Source: Lachnospiraceae bacterium UBA4260 (GTDB taxonomy: Bacteria; Bacillota; Clostridia; Lachnospirales; Lachnospiraceae). From it: a stretch of DNA of 64,000 nucleotides. Location of the stretch: positions 156,863 through 220,862 of the forward strand of contig DGWK01000032.1 in NCBI GenBank assembly GCA_002395235.1. The letters are read 5' to 3'. This document shows positions 7,901 through 17,217 of the stretch, in pieces. Position numbers and translations under genes: made by a program. Each line of letters starts with the position of its first letter. Position 1 is the first letter of the stretch. The notes under the pieces were generated by a model that had not been told where the DNA came from, did no database searches, and saw only the letters and a list, made by a program, of their open reading frames with translations.

Positions 7901-9349
7901 TCAGAAGCCTCCGTAAATAAACGCCTGCGCGTCATATCCGAACCCGTAGGTACCGAAGATCATTATGATCGCAATGCAGGCCAAAGCGAGTCCCCATCGG
8001 ACCGTGAGATGCTGCTCCGAGATCCACTCCCGGACAGATCCCTTTTCCTGGGCGCGGCTGACAAAAAACAATACCAGGATCGATGCAGAGAGCAGCACCC
8101 ATTCCTGATAAGGCATGATGGAATCTAACGATCCGTTTAAAAGGACCCACGGATTGACTACCGTCAGCATGGACCGGATCATGTGCAATCCGCTCCTGAG
8201 GCTGTTCGCCCGGAATATGATCCAGGCCGTCATGACCCAGAAGCACGTTCCCAGCGTCTGATAGAGCCTGCGGGAAAACGTTCCCTCGGACAGCTTTACA
8301 ATTTCGCACACTCTGTTTCTGAGCGGCGCCGTACATGTGCCAAAAATCTGATAGAAGGCGTGCAGGCCTCCCCAGAACAGGAATCGGATCCCCTCTCCGT
8401 GCCAGAGCCCGCTGACCAGGAAGGTGATGCACAGGTTGATATATTTTCTTACCGTTCCCTTGCGGTTTCCTCCCAGCGGAATATATACGTAATCTCTGAG
8501 CCACTCGCTCAGGGACCGGTGCCATCTGCGCCAGAAGTCCTGCACGGAGACAGCAAAATAGGGATGGCGGAAGTTGTCGACGATCTCGATCCCGAAGAGC
8601 TCAGCCACTCCCTGCGCGATCGTTGTGCAGGCCAGAAAGTCTGTATAGAGCTGAATGCTGTACAGGATGCCGGCCACCCACACATAGGCGCCCTCATAGT
8701 CCCGATAGTTATTGAAGATCTCATTGACCGCGACTGCCGCCTTGTCGGCGATCATCAACTTCAGGAAAAAGCCCCACAGGATTCTCTGGCTCCCGCGAAC
8801 TATATTATCAATATTGAAGTTCCTGCCTTCGAACAATTGCCAGCCTAGCTGCTCATAGCGGGGAATAGGTCCCTGTACGATCTGTGGGAAAAAGGAAATA
8901 AACAGTGCGTATTTTAGGGGATTTCGCTGTGCCCTGATCTTTCCTCTGTAAACATCCGCAAGATAGGAAATGATTTGAAGCGTATAAAAAGACAGGCCGA
9001 CCGGCACAATGAGCGGGATCCTCTCAACCCCCTCCCGAAGATGTCCTTGCAGTATGCCTGTCACTTTCATGATCAGAAGTGGCGCCGCCGAGATAAGAAT
9101 GACAGACCACAAGACCGCTTTTCTCTTTTTTGGCTCAGGTACGGCCTCGATCCACAGAGCCCCCGCAAAGCTCAGCGCGATCGTGCAGACAAAGAGCACG
9201 TACTGCCTGATGTCTGATGCAGCAAAACAGTAAAATACTGCACTTCCCGTCAGCAGTGCAATCCATCTCCTTCCGACAGGGAGGAAATAATATACGATCA
9301 GGGATACGATAACGAGAATGTAATACTCCAAGCTTATATAAGTCATCAA
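7901..9349 (-). CDS. MBOAT family O-acyltransferase (AlgI/DltB-like)
   Basis: A 482-residue polytopic membrane protein with about ten hydrophobic helices. The MBOAT core is clear: FRHPYFAVSVQDFWRRWHRS, then LRDYVYIPLGGNRKG and the catalytic-His region VSGLWHGEGIRFLFWGGLH. It would move an acyl chain across the membrane for transfer to a wall or exopolysaccharide by the downstream SGNH protein. It is first gene of the two-gene operon. The start follows AAGGAATAATTG; SD is modest. Confidence 0.9.
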   Translation of the reverse strand: MMTYISLEYYILVIVSLIVYYFLPVGRRWIALLTGSAVFYCFAASDIRQYVLFVCTIALSFAGALWIEAVPEPKKRKAVLWSVILISAAPLLIMKVTGILQGHLREGVERIPLIVPVGLSFYTLQIISYLADVYRGKIRAQRNPLKYALFISFFPQIVQGPIPRYEQLGWQLFEGRNFNIDNIVRGSQRILWGFFLKLMIADKAAVAVNEIFNNYRDYEGAYVWVAGILYSIQLYTDFLACTTIAQGVAELFGIEIVDNFRHPYFAVSVQDFWRRWHRSLSEWLRDYVYIPLGGNRKGTVRKYINLCITFLVSGLWHGEGIRFLFWGGLHAFYQIFGTCTAPLRNRVCEIVKLSEGTFSRRLYQTLGTCFWVMTAWIIFRANSLRSGLHMIRSMLTVVNPWVLLNGSLDSIMPYQEWVLLSASILVLFFVSRAQEKGSVREWISEQHLTVRWGLALACIAIIMIFGTYGFGYDAQAFIYGGF

Positions 9350-9384
9350 TTATTCCTTCAAGACTCGCTCCGCGAGCCGCCTTT

Positions 9385-9888
9385 CTAGCTCCATCCGATT
9401 CCCCGCAGGCTCTTAAACCTGACGGTCATCCTTCCGGTCTGATTGTCGACCATGATCACCGCATACGTCTTCTTGAGCCCGGCCTGCCTGGGCTTTGCCA
9501 CGCTTCCGGGATTGAGCAGCAAAATGTCGTTCTGCTCATCCATAGCCGGCATGTGCGTGTGTCCGTAGATCGCCACATCCGCGCCGCGCTCCTCTGCGGC
9601 CTGCCTCAGGTTCGCCAGCGTGTAGGACACGCCATAGCCGTGACCGTGTGTCAGAAACACTTTGTGCCCGCTTATTTCGAACAGATCCGAAGGGGGCATG
9701 GAATCGCCCCAGTCCATATTTCCGGCCACCGCGTGGATCTCGTATTCGCGCTTTGGTCCCAATATTTTGTCAAGATTGCCCTCGACATCGCCCGCATGGA
9801 TCAGCATGTCAATGGGCGCCTCCTGCCCGATCGCCTTGCGCAGAAGGTCATGCCTTCCGTGGGAATCGCTCACTACCAGAATCTTCAT
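9385..9888 (-). CDS. YfcE/MJ0936-type metallophosphodiesterase
   Basis: A 167-residue calcineurin-like phosphoesterase. Metal-binding blocks in order: DSHGRHD (D8, H10), HAGDVEG, AVAGNMDWGD, LTHGHGYGV and YGHTHMP. All canonical residues are present, and length matches the YfcE/YsnB family, which hydrolyses phosphodiesters in vitro; the cellular substrate is unknown. The start is MKILVVSDSHG with GGAGG 6 nt upstream; upstream in-frame codons lack an RBS. It lies downstream of the YfbR-like gene but separated by two hairpins. Confidence 0.92.
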   Translation of the reverse strand: MKILVVSDSHGRHDLLRKAIGQEAPIDMLIHAGDVEGNLDKILGPKREYEIHAVAGNMDWGDSMPPSDLFEISGHKVFLTHGHGYGVSYTLANLRQAAEERGADVAIYGHTHMPAMDEQNDILLLNPGSVAKPRQAGLKKTYAVIMVDNQTGRMTVRFKSLRGIGWS

Positions 9889-9965
9889 GCTTACCTCCAA
9901 GTCGAAGCGCTTTGCGCTGAGACCGCGAGGAGAATTTCGCGAAGGCGATTTCTCCGATGCGATCC

Positions 9966-10034
9966 CAAGGTTTGCGGCGCCTCGACGCAAACCTTGCGAG
10001 CGAAAAATCAGCTCATCAGAGTGATTTTTCGCTC
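9966..10034 (-). terminator. Two adjacent hairpins between YfbR-like and YfcE genes
   Basis: CAAGGTTTGCG/CGCAAACCTTG (9966-9996) and GAGCGAAAAATCA/TGATTTTTCGCTC (9998-10034) sit back to back, starting 1 bp after the YfbR-like stop. Neither has a classical U tract on the minus strand apart from internal TTTTT, so attenuation or mRNA protection is as likely as full termination. Confidence 0.5.
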
Positions 10035-10035
10035 T

Positions 10036-10638
10036 TTACCCCCTCCCCAGGAGCTCGTCCAATGTGCTGCCGTAAGGAGGAAGGAATTCCTCCACAAAAA
10101 CCTTCACCTCCGGAAGCTCCCAGGCCAGTTCATCCACAGCCTTCTGCGTGGATATCTGCGCGGTCCTGAACTCGCCGTTTCCGGCTCCCGTCTCCTCCAT
10201 GCACTTGATCAGGGCGGAGATCTTGTCCGCCGCCTTGACCAGCCGGCGCATGTAGTGCTCCTCTTCTGCCTGCGCCTCTCCGAAGATCTCGGCGTAAACT
10301 GCCCGCATATCCTCCGGGAGCTGCCGCAGAAGCCTCATCTCGGCGACATGCTCCACCTCCTTGTAGGCGTCCCTGATATCCCTGTTAAAGTACTTGACCG
10401 GCGTCGGCATATCGCCGGTTATGATCTCCGACGCGTCGTGGTAGAGCCCGATCAGAGCGGCTCTGTCCGCGTTCAGCGAGTGCCCGAACCGCACATTCCC
10501 GATCACACACAGCGCGTGCGCGATCATCGCGACGTCCAGCGCGTGCTCGCTGAGCGTCTCCGTCCGGGCGTTTCGCATCAGCGCCCAGCGGTCTATATAT
10601 TTCATCCTCGACAGTGTGGCAAAAAAGTTATAGGTCAT
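10036..10638 (-). CDS. YfbR-like HD 5'-deoxynucleotidase
   Basis: A 200-residue soluble HD-family phosphohydrolase. The motif order ARTETLSEHALDVAMIAH, LYHDASEIITGDMPTPVKY and KAADKISALIKCMEE matches the YfbR family, which removes phosphate from dNMPs. H and HD metal ligands are all present and length is typical. I chose MTYNFFATLSRMKYIDRW (10638), which has AAGGAAG 6 nt upstream; the ATG 12 codons earlier has no RBS. Confidence 0.9.
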   Translation of the reverse strand: MTYNFFATLSRMKYIDRWALMRNARTETLSEHALDVAMIAHALCVIGNVRFGHSLNADRAALIGLYHDASEIITGDMPTPVKYFNRDIRDAYKEVEHVAEMRLLRQLPEDMRAVYAEIFGEAQAEEEHYMRRLVKAADKISALIKCMEETGAGNGEFRTAQISTQKAVDELAWELPEVKVFVEEFLPPYGSTLDELLGRG

Positions 10639-10758
10639 ACGTTTCTTCCTTACTCCGTCCCGCATTCGCGTCATAAGACAATTTTGTGGTCTTTAGTATA
10701 ACACCGACCCGCGTCCGGATGCTATCATAAGTATTACAGATTGATAAGGAGGACAACA

Positions 10759-11991
10759 ATGATCACAAACACAGCACTGATCGAGCGCCTTTTGCGCTAC
10801 GTAAAGATCGACACCCAATCTGACGAGGAAGCGGTTTCCCAGCCATCCACACAGAAGCAGCACGACCTCGCCCGTCTTCTCTATAAAGAGTTCTGTGACA
10901 TGGGCGTCTCGGCCCACTACGATACGCAGCACTGCTACGTCTACGCAAAGCTTCCCGGCAATGAACCCGCCATCGGCTTTGTCGCCCATATGGACACATC
11001 TCCCGCCTGCAGCGGCCGGGACGTCCGCCCTCGCATTGTAGAGAACTATCAGGGCCAAAATATAGTCCTGAGTGAACAGCCCGCTGCGGCCCCCGTCGTT
11101 ATGCGTACTTCCGATTTCCCGGAACTGCTCTCCCATATAGGGGAGGACCTGATCGTCACCGACGGGACCACCCTTCTCGGCTCGGACGACAAATCCGGCG
11201 TCGCCGAGATCATGAACCTTTTCGAGTACTATACCTCGCATCCCGAGATTCCTCACTGCACGATCTGCGCCGCCTTCACGCCGGACGAGGAAATAGGCCG
11301 GGGGACGGAGAATTTTGACACAGAAGCCTTCGGCGCAAAACAGGCCTATACCGTCGACGGCGGAAAGCTCGGCGAGATCGAATACGAATGCTTCAACGCC
11401 GCCTCCGCCGCGGTGGAGATCACCGGACGCAGCGTCCACCCGGGCGACGCCAAGAACGCCATGATCAACGCCGCCCTGGTGGGCATGGAATTCATTGCGC
11501 TATTGCCTCCCTCCGACCGGCCCGAGCACACCGAAGGGTACGAAGGCTTCTATCATTTGACCGGCATGGAAGGCGACGTCGAGCGCGCCGTTCTCAAATA
11601 CATTGTCCGCGACCACGACAGCGCCAAATTTGCCGCCAGGAAGGAGTTCCTGCTCCGGTCCGCCGCCTTCATCAACGACAAATACCGGGCTTTGGCGGGA
11701 ACCGACGTTCTCAGGATCACGATTAAAGACCAGTATTACAACATGGCCATTCCGATGAAAGACCACATGGAACTGATTACTGACGCTCAAAAAGCCATGC
11801 GGCAGCTGGGTATCACGCCGATCGTGCAGCCCATCCGCGGAGGCACCGACGGCGCCGCCCTCACTTACCGCGGCATTCCCTGCCCCAACCTGTGCACCGG
11901 CGGTTACAACTTCCACGGCCGCTGCGAATATGCTTCTGTCCAGGAGATTGAGAAGTGCGCGGAGTTGCTGATTTTGCTGGCGGCGGTGTGA
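10759..11991 (+). CDS. pepT: Peptidase T (tripeptide aminopeptidase)
   Basis: A 410-residue zinc aminopeptidase of the M20B family that removes the N-terminal residue of tripeptides in the cytoplasm. Visible: VAHMDTSPA (H77, D79), LLGSDDKSGVAEIM (bridging Asp), TPDEEIGRG (catalytic and metal Glu), TVDGG and the C-terminal IRGGTDGAALT. Length equals that of known PepT. The ATG has AAGGAGG 7 nt upstream. It diverges from the YfbR-like gene. Confidence 0.96.
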   Translation: MITNTALIERLLRYVKIDTQSDEEAVSQPSTQKQHDLARLLYKEFCDMGVSAHYDTQHCYVYAKLPGNEPAIGFVAHMDTSPACSGRDVRPRIVENYQGQNIVLSEQPAAAPVVMRTSDFPELLSHIGEDLIVTDGTTLLGSDDKSGVAEIMNLFEYYTSHPEIPHCTICAAFTPDEEIGRGTENFDTEAFGAKQAYTVDGGKLGEIEYECFNAASAAVEITGRSVHPGDAKNAMINAALVGMEFIALLPPSDRPEHTEGYEGFYHLTGMEGDVERAVLKYIVRDHDSAKFAARKEFLLRSAAFINDKYRALAGTDVLRITIKDQYYNMAIPMKDHMELITDAQKAMRQLGITPIVQPIRGGTDGAALTYRGIPCPNLCTGGYNFHGRCEYASVQEIEKCAELLILLAAV

Positions 11992-12081
11992 CGCCCGAAA
12001 CGCGATAACTGTTTATGATTCGAACATTGAACCTGTAAGCCGCTCTCTTTCCAAAGGCGATTACCTATAAGGAGAAAACCT

Positions 12082-13254
12082 ATGAGCACTTATTCCTTCT
12101 ATATCGGCACTCATGCCCCCGCTTCCAAGACCTGCATCTATCGCTGCGAAGCTGACTTCGAAAACCTTACGTTTTCCACTCTCTACACGATGCAAGGTAT
12201 CCCGGATCCCACTTATCTGGCGGGCCCCGCAAATGACGTTTTATACGCCTTGGGCAAGACTCCGGAGGGAGGGGCCGTATATGCGCTCCGGCAGAAGTCC
12301 GGGGCAGATTGTACAGACGGAGCAGACTCCGGTTCCGGCCTCGGCGCCGAATCGGACAGCCGCATCGCTCTGACCATTATGAACAGCCTTCTGAGCGCCG
12401 GCCAGGGGCCCTGCCACATCAGCCTGGATCCGCGTGGCGAATACCTTCTCTGCGCCAACTACGGAAGCGGAAGTGTCGCTCTGTTTACACTCGGCAGCGA
12501 CGGGAGCATAAACGCACTCAGCGATTTTCGCCAGTACAGCGGCGTCGGCTATGATTCTTCCGACCGCCAGAAGGGACCCCATGCTCATTTCGCGACGTTT
12601 CACAGTGAGCGAAATGAAGTGCTCGTCTGCGACCTGGGACTCGACATGGTCTGCGTCTATGAACTCGACCGAGCCGGCGGGAAACTTCTGGACACAGACC
12701 GCAGCATCCGTCTTCCTGACGGCGCCGGGCCCAGACATCTCGCCTTCCACAGCAGCCACCCCGGAATGCTGTTCGTGATCGCGGAAATGGCCAATACGAT
12801 CTTTGCATACCGCTTCGACGAGGCCAGCCGTCAATGCCTTTTGGTGCAGTCCATCTCTGCTGTCCCCTCAGGTCCTGACAGCGACGAAATCACGCCTTCC
12901 GACCGGGAACTGATGCTCCCTCCTACCGCCGACAACGGAAGTATCGGCTGCGCGATCCGCTTTTCTTCGGACGGGGAATATCTCTTTGTATCGAGCCGAC
13001 TGGGGTACCAGAGCATTTCCGCCTTCCGCTGCGGCCATGACGGGCAGCTTCGCTTCTGCAGCCGCTGCCTCTGCGGCGGGATTACACCCAGAGACTTTAA
13101 CGTATTTGAAGGGAACGGGGTCGACTATATCCTGGTCGCCAACCAGGACTCCGACCTGATCACGGCTTTGCGATTTGACAGGGGAACTGAGAACCTGACG
13201 CTTCTGAATATGAAAATGCAGGCGAACAAGCCTACCTGCATTTTACCGCTATGA
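12082..13254 (+). CDS. Lactonase family beta-propeller protein (Pgl/YkgB-like)
   Basis: A 390-residue seven-bladed propeller, without signal peptide. Family marks are YIGTHAPASKTCIYRC at the N-terminus, GQGPCHISLDPRGEYLLCAN, GPHAHFATFH, GAGPRHLAFHSSHP and GEYLFVSSRLG. It probably hydrolyses 6-phosphogluconolactone or a related sugar lactone; pentose-phosphate genes are not next to it, so the substrate is inferred. RBS TAAGGAG precedes the ATG. It follows pepT by 90 bp and may be co-transcribed; a strong terminator follows. Confidence 0.85.
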   Translation: MSTYSFYIGTHAPASKTCIYRCEADFENLTFSTLYTMQGIPDPTYLAGPANDVLYALGKTPEGGAVYALRQKSGADCTDGADSGSGLGAESDSRIALTIMNSLLSAGQGPCHISLDPRGEYLLCANYGSGSVALFTLGSDGSINALSDFRQYSGVGYDSSDRQKGPHAHFATFHSERNEVLVCDLGLDMVCVYELDRAGGKLLDTDRSIRLPDGAGPRHLAFHSSHPGMLFVIAEMANTIFAYRFDEASRQCLLVQSISAVPSGPDSDEITPSDRELMLPPTADNGSIGCAIRFSSDGEYLFVSSRLGYQSISAFRCGHDGQLRFCSRCLCGGITPRDFNVFEGNGVDYILVANQDSDLITALRFDRGTENLTLLNMKMQANKPTCILPL

Positions 13255-13257
13255 GAA

Positions 13258-13294
13258 AAGAGGGGCACGCCACACGGCGCGCCCCTCTCTTTTT
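13258..13294. terminator. Bidirectional terminator, lactonase / K+ channel
   Basis: AGAGGGGCACGC...GCGCGCCCCTCT with a T run (TCTTTTT) on the plus strand and an A run before it that gives TTTTC on the minus strand. It serves both convergent genes. Confidence 0.85.
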
Positions 13295-14502
13295 CAGCTT
13301 CCCCAATCTCTCTTCGCGACCTTCTTGTACATATAGACCTTGTCCCCGGCCTTCAGGACCAGCGACCCGTAGGGCACGATCATCTGATCGGCGCGCCTGA
13401 CCAGGACGATATAGGACTGCCTCGAGATATCGAGTTCTTTGACCGCAAACCCATTCCAGTTGTGATTTTCTCCTACCGAGATCTCCTTGAGCTCCATGGC
13501 GTCCGCGCCGCGCAGCGGCTCGGCTCCGATGACCAGGATGTCGTCAGCTTCCAGAACGACGTCTTCGTGCGGCACGATCGACTCGTGGTCCCTTACGACG
13601 ATCGCGGCGATCATCCCTGCAGGGAACACCAGATCGCCGATCCTTTTCCCGGTCCAGACGTCGCCGGGGGCGATCCGGATCCTGAGAAAGCTGAGCTCCT
13701 CGTCATTTTTGTATTCCCCCAGGAGCTTGAACTGCGTGTACTGTTCAACGAATCCGGCACTGATGATACCGGTTGGGATCGCCACCATTCCTACGCCCAG
13801 AAAAGTGATGATAATACTGAAAAATTTTCCCGCCGGCGTGATCGGATAGATGTCGCCGTACCCTACCGTCAGGAGCGTTGACGCCGCCCACCAGATGCCG
13901 GAGAAAGCGTTGGCGAACACCTTAGGCTGCGCCTCGTGCTCCAGGCTGTACATGCACAAACTCGAGCCCAACATCAGGAGCGATATGATAAAGACCGAAG
14001 ACAGGAGCTGCTGCTTTTTGCTCTTGATAACTTCCGCAATGACATTGAGCGAGTCGTAGTAAGCGTTGATCCGGAACAGCCTCAGGATCCTGACCACACG
14101 GAACATTCGGAAGACTGCGACGCCCGTCGGGAAGAACACCGGCAGATAATAGGGCAAAAAAGAGAACAGATCCACAAGTCCCGCAAATGATTTACAATAT
14201 TTGAGCCGGGCGACCCAGTTTTCCTCCCCCGGGTACAGTTCCGGCGCCGTCAGTATGCGCAGCACATAGTCAACAGCAAAAAAGAGCACCGTAATATGCT
14301 CAATGCCGTTAAAGATATTGCCGTAAACCGCAGTCAGATTATCAAAGGTAGACATTACGGCGACCACCAGGTTCGCGATCACAGCTCCTGTGCTGATCAC
14401 GTCGTAAGCCTGATTGATCGGCTCGTCGACCACACCGACCGAGACCATTCTGAAGAGTTTGGCCCGAAGAGAAGGCCATGCACTTTTTGTCTGATTATTC
14501 AT
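13294..14502 (-). CDS. Voltage-gated-type K+ channel with RCK_C domain
   Basis: A 402-residue membrane protein. Six helices are expected: S1 about 36-52, S2 70-88, S3 108-125, an Arg-rich S4 (VFRMFRVVRILRLFRI, 130-145), S5 170-187 and S6 225-250. The selectivity filter is TVGYGD at 212-217. Residues 270 onward form cytoplasmic TrkA-C-like domains (VLEADDILVIGAEP; LVLKAGDKVYMYK), likely ligand-gating; a TrkA-N nucleotide-binding domain is absent. The start is the ATG at 14502 after AGGAAGCAGG; an upstream ATG 11 codons earlier has no RBS. Confidence 0.92.
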   Translation of the reverse strand: MNNQTKSAWPSLRAKLFRMVSVGVVDEPINQAYDVISTGAVIANLVVAVMSTFDNLTAVYGNIFNGIEHITVLFFAVDYVLRILTAPELYPGEENWVARLKYCKSFAGLVDLFSFLPYYLPVFFPTGVAVFRMFRVVRILRLFRINAYYDSLNVIAEVIKSKKQQLLSSVFIISLLMLGSSLCMYSLEHEAQPKVFANAFSGIWWAASTLLTVGYGDIYPITPAGKFFSIIITFLGVGMVAIPTGIISAGFVEQYTQFKLLGEYKNDEELSFLRIRIAPGDVWTGKRIGDLVFPAGMIAAIVVRDHESIVPHEDVVLEADDILVIGAEPLRGADAMELKEISVGENHNWNGFAVKELDISRQSYIVLVRRADQMIVPYGSLVLKAGDKVYMYKKVAKRDWGS

Positions 14503-14641
14503 TTGCCTGCTTCCTGCTTCGTGTTGTATGTGCAATTTGTACTTGTATCAAGTAAAATAAATGTAAATACATTATCGCACAAACACCGCATTCCTACAAA
14601 GAACAAATGCATGCCGCCCTACAGCGGCAGAACGGAGATTT

Positions 14642-15466
14642 ATGAGATTACTATTTATAAGGCATGGTGACCCTGACTATGCAAATGACTGCCTGAACGC
14701 GATCGGCCTGAGTGAGGCCAAGGCGCTTTCTATGCTTTGCCCGCAGCTCGGACTGGGCACCTGCTACGCTTCCCCCCTGGGCCGGGCACAAGAAACTGCC
14801 GCAATCGCGCTGGGCCGGGCTGTGGAGGGCGCGCACGGCGTCGCGGCCGCTGTCGATTGCGGCGACATTCTCACCACCCTCGACTGGCTGCGCGAATTTC
14901 CGGCGCTGGTAGATGTAAATGACACGCCGCTTTTGCATGACGCGTACTATCAGAATCTGCTTCCCGACGGGACCTGCAAGCCCCGGATCGTCTGGGATAT
15001 GTATCCCTCCTACTACATGGAGCACGAGGCCTACTCGGACTATGACGACTGGCGCACCACATTGGTCGCCCACTGCTCCAACATGATTACCGTCTACGAA
15101 TATGTCACTTCTTCCTTCGACGCGCTTTTGGCCGAGCACGGCTATGTTCGCGATGGCCGGCATTACCGCGTGGAAGGAGAGAGCACTGAGACGCTGACAT
15201 TCTTCTGCCATTTCGGCATCACCTGCGTCCTTCTCTCCCACCTGTGGAACGTCTCTCCCTTTGTGCCGCTGCAGTCTTTCTGCATGCCCACCTCTTCCGT
15301 CACGGAGCTGTTCACAGAGGAGCGCCAGAAAGGCTACGCGAATTTCCGCGCGACGAGGATCGGCGACACATCGCACCTGACCATGGCAGGACTGCGGACG
15401 CAGCGCCTGCCCCACTCCGCCCTGTTCACGGAAGTTTACAGCGACTTCTCGCAGAGACATGACTGA
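14642..15466 (+). CDS. Histidine phosphatase (PGM-like) family protein
   Basis: A 274-residue cytoplasmic protein. The phospho-His motif RHGDPDY is at residues 7-13, a supporting Arg is in YASPLGRAQETA, an acid block is near LTTLDWLREFP, and the second His is in FFCHFGIT. Length and the insertion after residue 90 match the long clostridial members annotated as phosphoglycerate mutase; the actual substrate is unknown. The RBS is weak (CGGAGATTT). It diverges from the K+ channel gene. Confidence 0.88.
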   Translation: MRLLFIRHGDPDYANDCLNAIGLSEAKALSMLCPQLGLGTCYASPLGRAQETAAIALGRAVEGAHGVAAAVDCGDILTTLDWLREFPALVDVNDTPLLHDAYYQNLLPDGTCKPRIVWDMYPSYYMEHEAYSDYDDWRTTLVAHCSNMITVYEYVTSSFDALLAEHGYVRDGRHYRVEGESTETLTFFCHFGITCVLLSHLWNVSPFVPLQSFCMPTSSVTELFTEERQKGYANFRATRIGDTSHLTMAGLRTQRLPHSALFTEVYSDFSQRHD

Positions 15467-15509
15467 GGCGCCGGCCTGCATTGGCCCAAAAAGGAGCAGA
15501 CAGTATCAA

Positions 15510-15714
15510 TTAGGCATAAACTCAATATTTGCTGCTTCTATCTCCCAATTATTTCTCTGCCGCTCGCTCCAATTGCTGTGATTAGGTTATATATTGTCCA
15601 CAGAGCATCTCTATGCCCAGAATCATGGAAAAAGTCCTCATTTTTGTGCTGTAAAATGCCCTTTCTCTAATTTCCTTGGGAGATGTTTTCTCAAATCTGA
15701 CCGGTTATGCCTAA
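15510..15714. mobile_element. MITE-like element, copy B
   Basis: 205 bp bounded by TTAGGCATAA (15510-15519) and TTATGCCTAA (15705-15714), exact inverted repeats. Internal blocks match copy A: ATCTCCCAATT, ATGCCCAGAATCATGG then AAAAAGTCCTCA, TTGGGAGATGTTTTCTCAA. No coding capacity. It lies between the histidine phosphatase gene and its likely terminator. Confidence 0.7.
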
Positions 15715-15747
15715 AACATCACTGCCGCAGGGCGCACGATAAACTAA

Positions 15748-15792
15748 GTGCCGCCGGAGTTCCCTCCGGCGGCACTGTCGCTGCGTTTTTTT
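15748..15792 (+). terminator. Terminator-like hairpin after MITE B
   Basis: GTGCCGCCGGA...TCCGGCGGCAC, a perfect 11-bp stem, with a TTTTTTT run 10 bp later. It probably ends rightward transcription from the histidine phosphatase gene. Confidence 0.65.
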
Positions 15793-15957
15793 GTAATTAT
15801 TCAGCACCCCGGGAAAAAGATCAAAATAAGATACGGGGAGCTAGCTCACCGGAACGTTTTTGATCTTTTTCCCGGGGCGGACAAGGCGCGGAGCGCCTCT
15901 GGACGCCTCAAGTCCCGAATGCGCAGCATTTGGGACTTGGGGTGCTGAAAAATTACA
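15792..15957. repeat. Nested inverted-repeat element, copy 1
   Basis: Outer arms: TGTAATTATTCAGCACCCC (15792-15810) and GGGGTGCTGAAAAATTACA (15939-15957). Inner arms: CCCGGGAAAAAGATCAAAA and TTTTGATCTTTTTCCCGGG. A third stem AAGTCCC...GGGACTT lies at 15910-15939. It directly follows the stop of the DUF4349 gene on the minus strand. The left 65 bp recur at 18692-18757, and the core CTGAATAATTAC recurs at 62770. Confidence 0.7.
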
Positions 15958-15959
15958 TA

Positions 15960-17204
15960 TTATTTCTTATCTGTATCGCCTGCGGACTCCCCTGCCGGCG
16001 CCCCAGCCTCCGGCTGACCGCCACCATTCTGCTCCGGTCCCTGCGCCGCCCCAGCCTCCGGCTGACCGGCTCCATTCTGCTCCGCCGCCCCGGCAGCTTC
16101 GCCCGTCTGCGCCGCCCCGGCCCGCTTTCTCACAAAAAGCTTCCCGCGCTTTGCATTCTTCGCCGCCTGCTTTCTGGCCTTGGCCTCCGCCTTTTCGCGC
16201 GCCTTGGCGCTCATCATCTTCGCGTACTCGGGGTCCGACATCATCGCGATCCTTCTGGCCCTGTCCCTGGCTGACGCCCTGATGATCAGGATGACCACTG
16301 CTGCCAGAATGATCAGGAACGGGAAGTACCTCACGACAAACAGGATGACTCCCTTACAGAAATCCGTGAAACTCTCGATCGCGTCTTCAAAAGCATATTT
16401 GATCTCTTCGCCGAATGGAGTCTGCACCACTTCTTCCGTGTAGCGCTTTACTTCCTCCAGTTCAATGTAGACCGTGGAGAACTGCACGTCCTTGTCCATA
16501 GCCGACAGGTCGGTCTTGTAGGCGTTGAGCTGCCGCTCCACTTCCGACAGCCTCTGCTCCACGAGGATCATCTCATCAATGGTCTCCGCCTTGTCCATCA
16601 TTGCCAGGAGTCTTTCCTGCTCCTTTTCCAGAGCTTTCTTGTAGGTCTCCTTGTTGGCGTAGACCTGGCTGATATTCTCCGCGCTCACCGAGCGGCTCAT
16701 GACTTTGCCGTCTCCGCCCAGAGAATCCATGAATTCCTCAAACTTTTCGGAAGGAATCCTTGCGGTAATGCTCAGATACCGCCTGCTGCCGGAACCGGAA
16801 TTTCTGTACCAGTCGTAATTGTTGTCGCTCTCGCTCTCCGACTCCGAAAAGCCCCCGGCCGCTTTGATCTTGGCTCTGATCGCAGCGGCAGACTTCTCGT
16901 ACTCCAGTGTCTGAATCTGCATTCTTCCGGTGTAGACGATCTTCTGGCCGTCCTGCTCCCGCAGCGCCGACTCGCTCGTCCCAGCGTCGCCCGGTTCGCC
17001 CGCTTTTCCCGCTTCTGCTGCGTAATCTGCATCTTCCGTATCTGCCACAGCTTCTTCACTGGCATAGTTGCTGTAAGAGCCGCTGGTCGTCTCCTCCTTA
17101 TAGGAACCGGACGCCGGCGCGCTGTTACTCGAAGACGCGCCGCAGCCGCTCAGGCAAAGTGCCGTCGCCAAAACAGCAATAACCATCAGTTTCCTCTTTT
17201 TCAT
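15960..17204 (-). CDS. DUF4349 membrane lipoprotein
   Basis: A 414-residue protein with lipobox LSGC (residues 18-21). A low-complexity linker (22-85) leads to the DUF4349 domain: VYTGRMQIQTLEYEKSA, ITARIPSEKFEEFMDSLGG, VSAENISQVYANKET and a coiled coil EKEQERLLAMMDKAETIDEM (about 190-245). One membrane helix follows at about 287-310, then a basic cytoplasmic tail with KAREKAEAKARKQAAK. The end has two near-copies of EQNGxGQPEAGA, a small coding repeat also seen in the DNA. Function is unknown in the family. Its gene is third after sigma factor and anti-sigma, so it may be a target or sensor of that pair. Confidence 0.85.
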   Translation of the reverse strand: MKKRKLMVIAVLATALCLSGCGASSSNSAPASGSYKEETTSGSYSNYASEEAVADTEDADYAAEAGKAGEPGDAGTSESALREQDGQKIVYTGRMQIQTLEYEKSAAAIRAKIKAAGGFSESESESDNNYDWYRNSGSGSRRYLSITARIPSEKFEEFMDSLGGDGKVMSRSVSAENISQVYANKETYKKALEKEQERLLAMMDKAETIDEMILVEQRLSEVERQLNAYKTDLSAMDKDVQFSTVYIELEEVKRYTEEVVQTPFGEEIKYAFEDAIESFTDFCKGVILFVVRYFPFLIILAAVVILIIRASARDRARRIAMMSDPEYAKMMSAKAREKAEAKARKQAAKNAKRGKLFVRKRAGAAQTGEAAGAAEQNGAGQPEAGAAQGPEQNGGGQPEAGAPAGESAGDTDKK

Positions 17205-17217
17205 CCTGGTCCTCCCT

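Noticed and set aside
6768..9349. DltB/DltD D-alanylation pair
   Set aside because: No dltA/dltC, and the SGNH protein is closer in motifs to generic AlgX/AlgJ-like partners.
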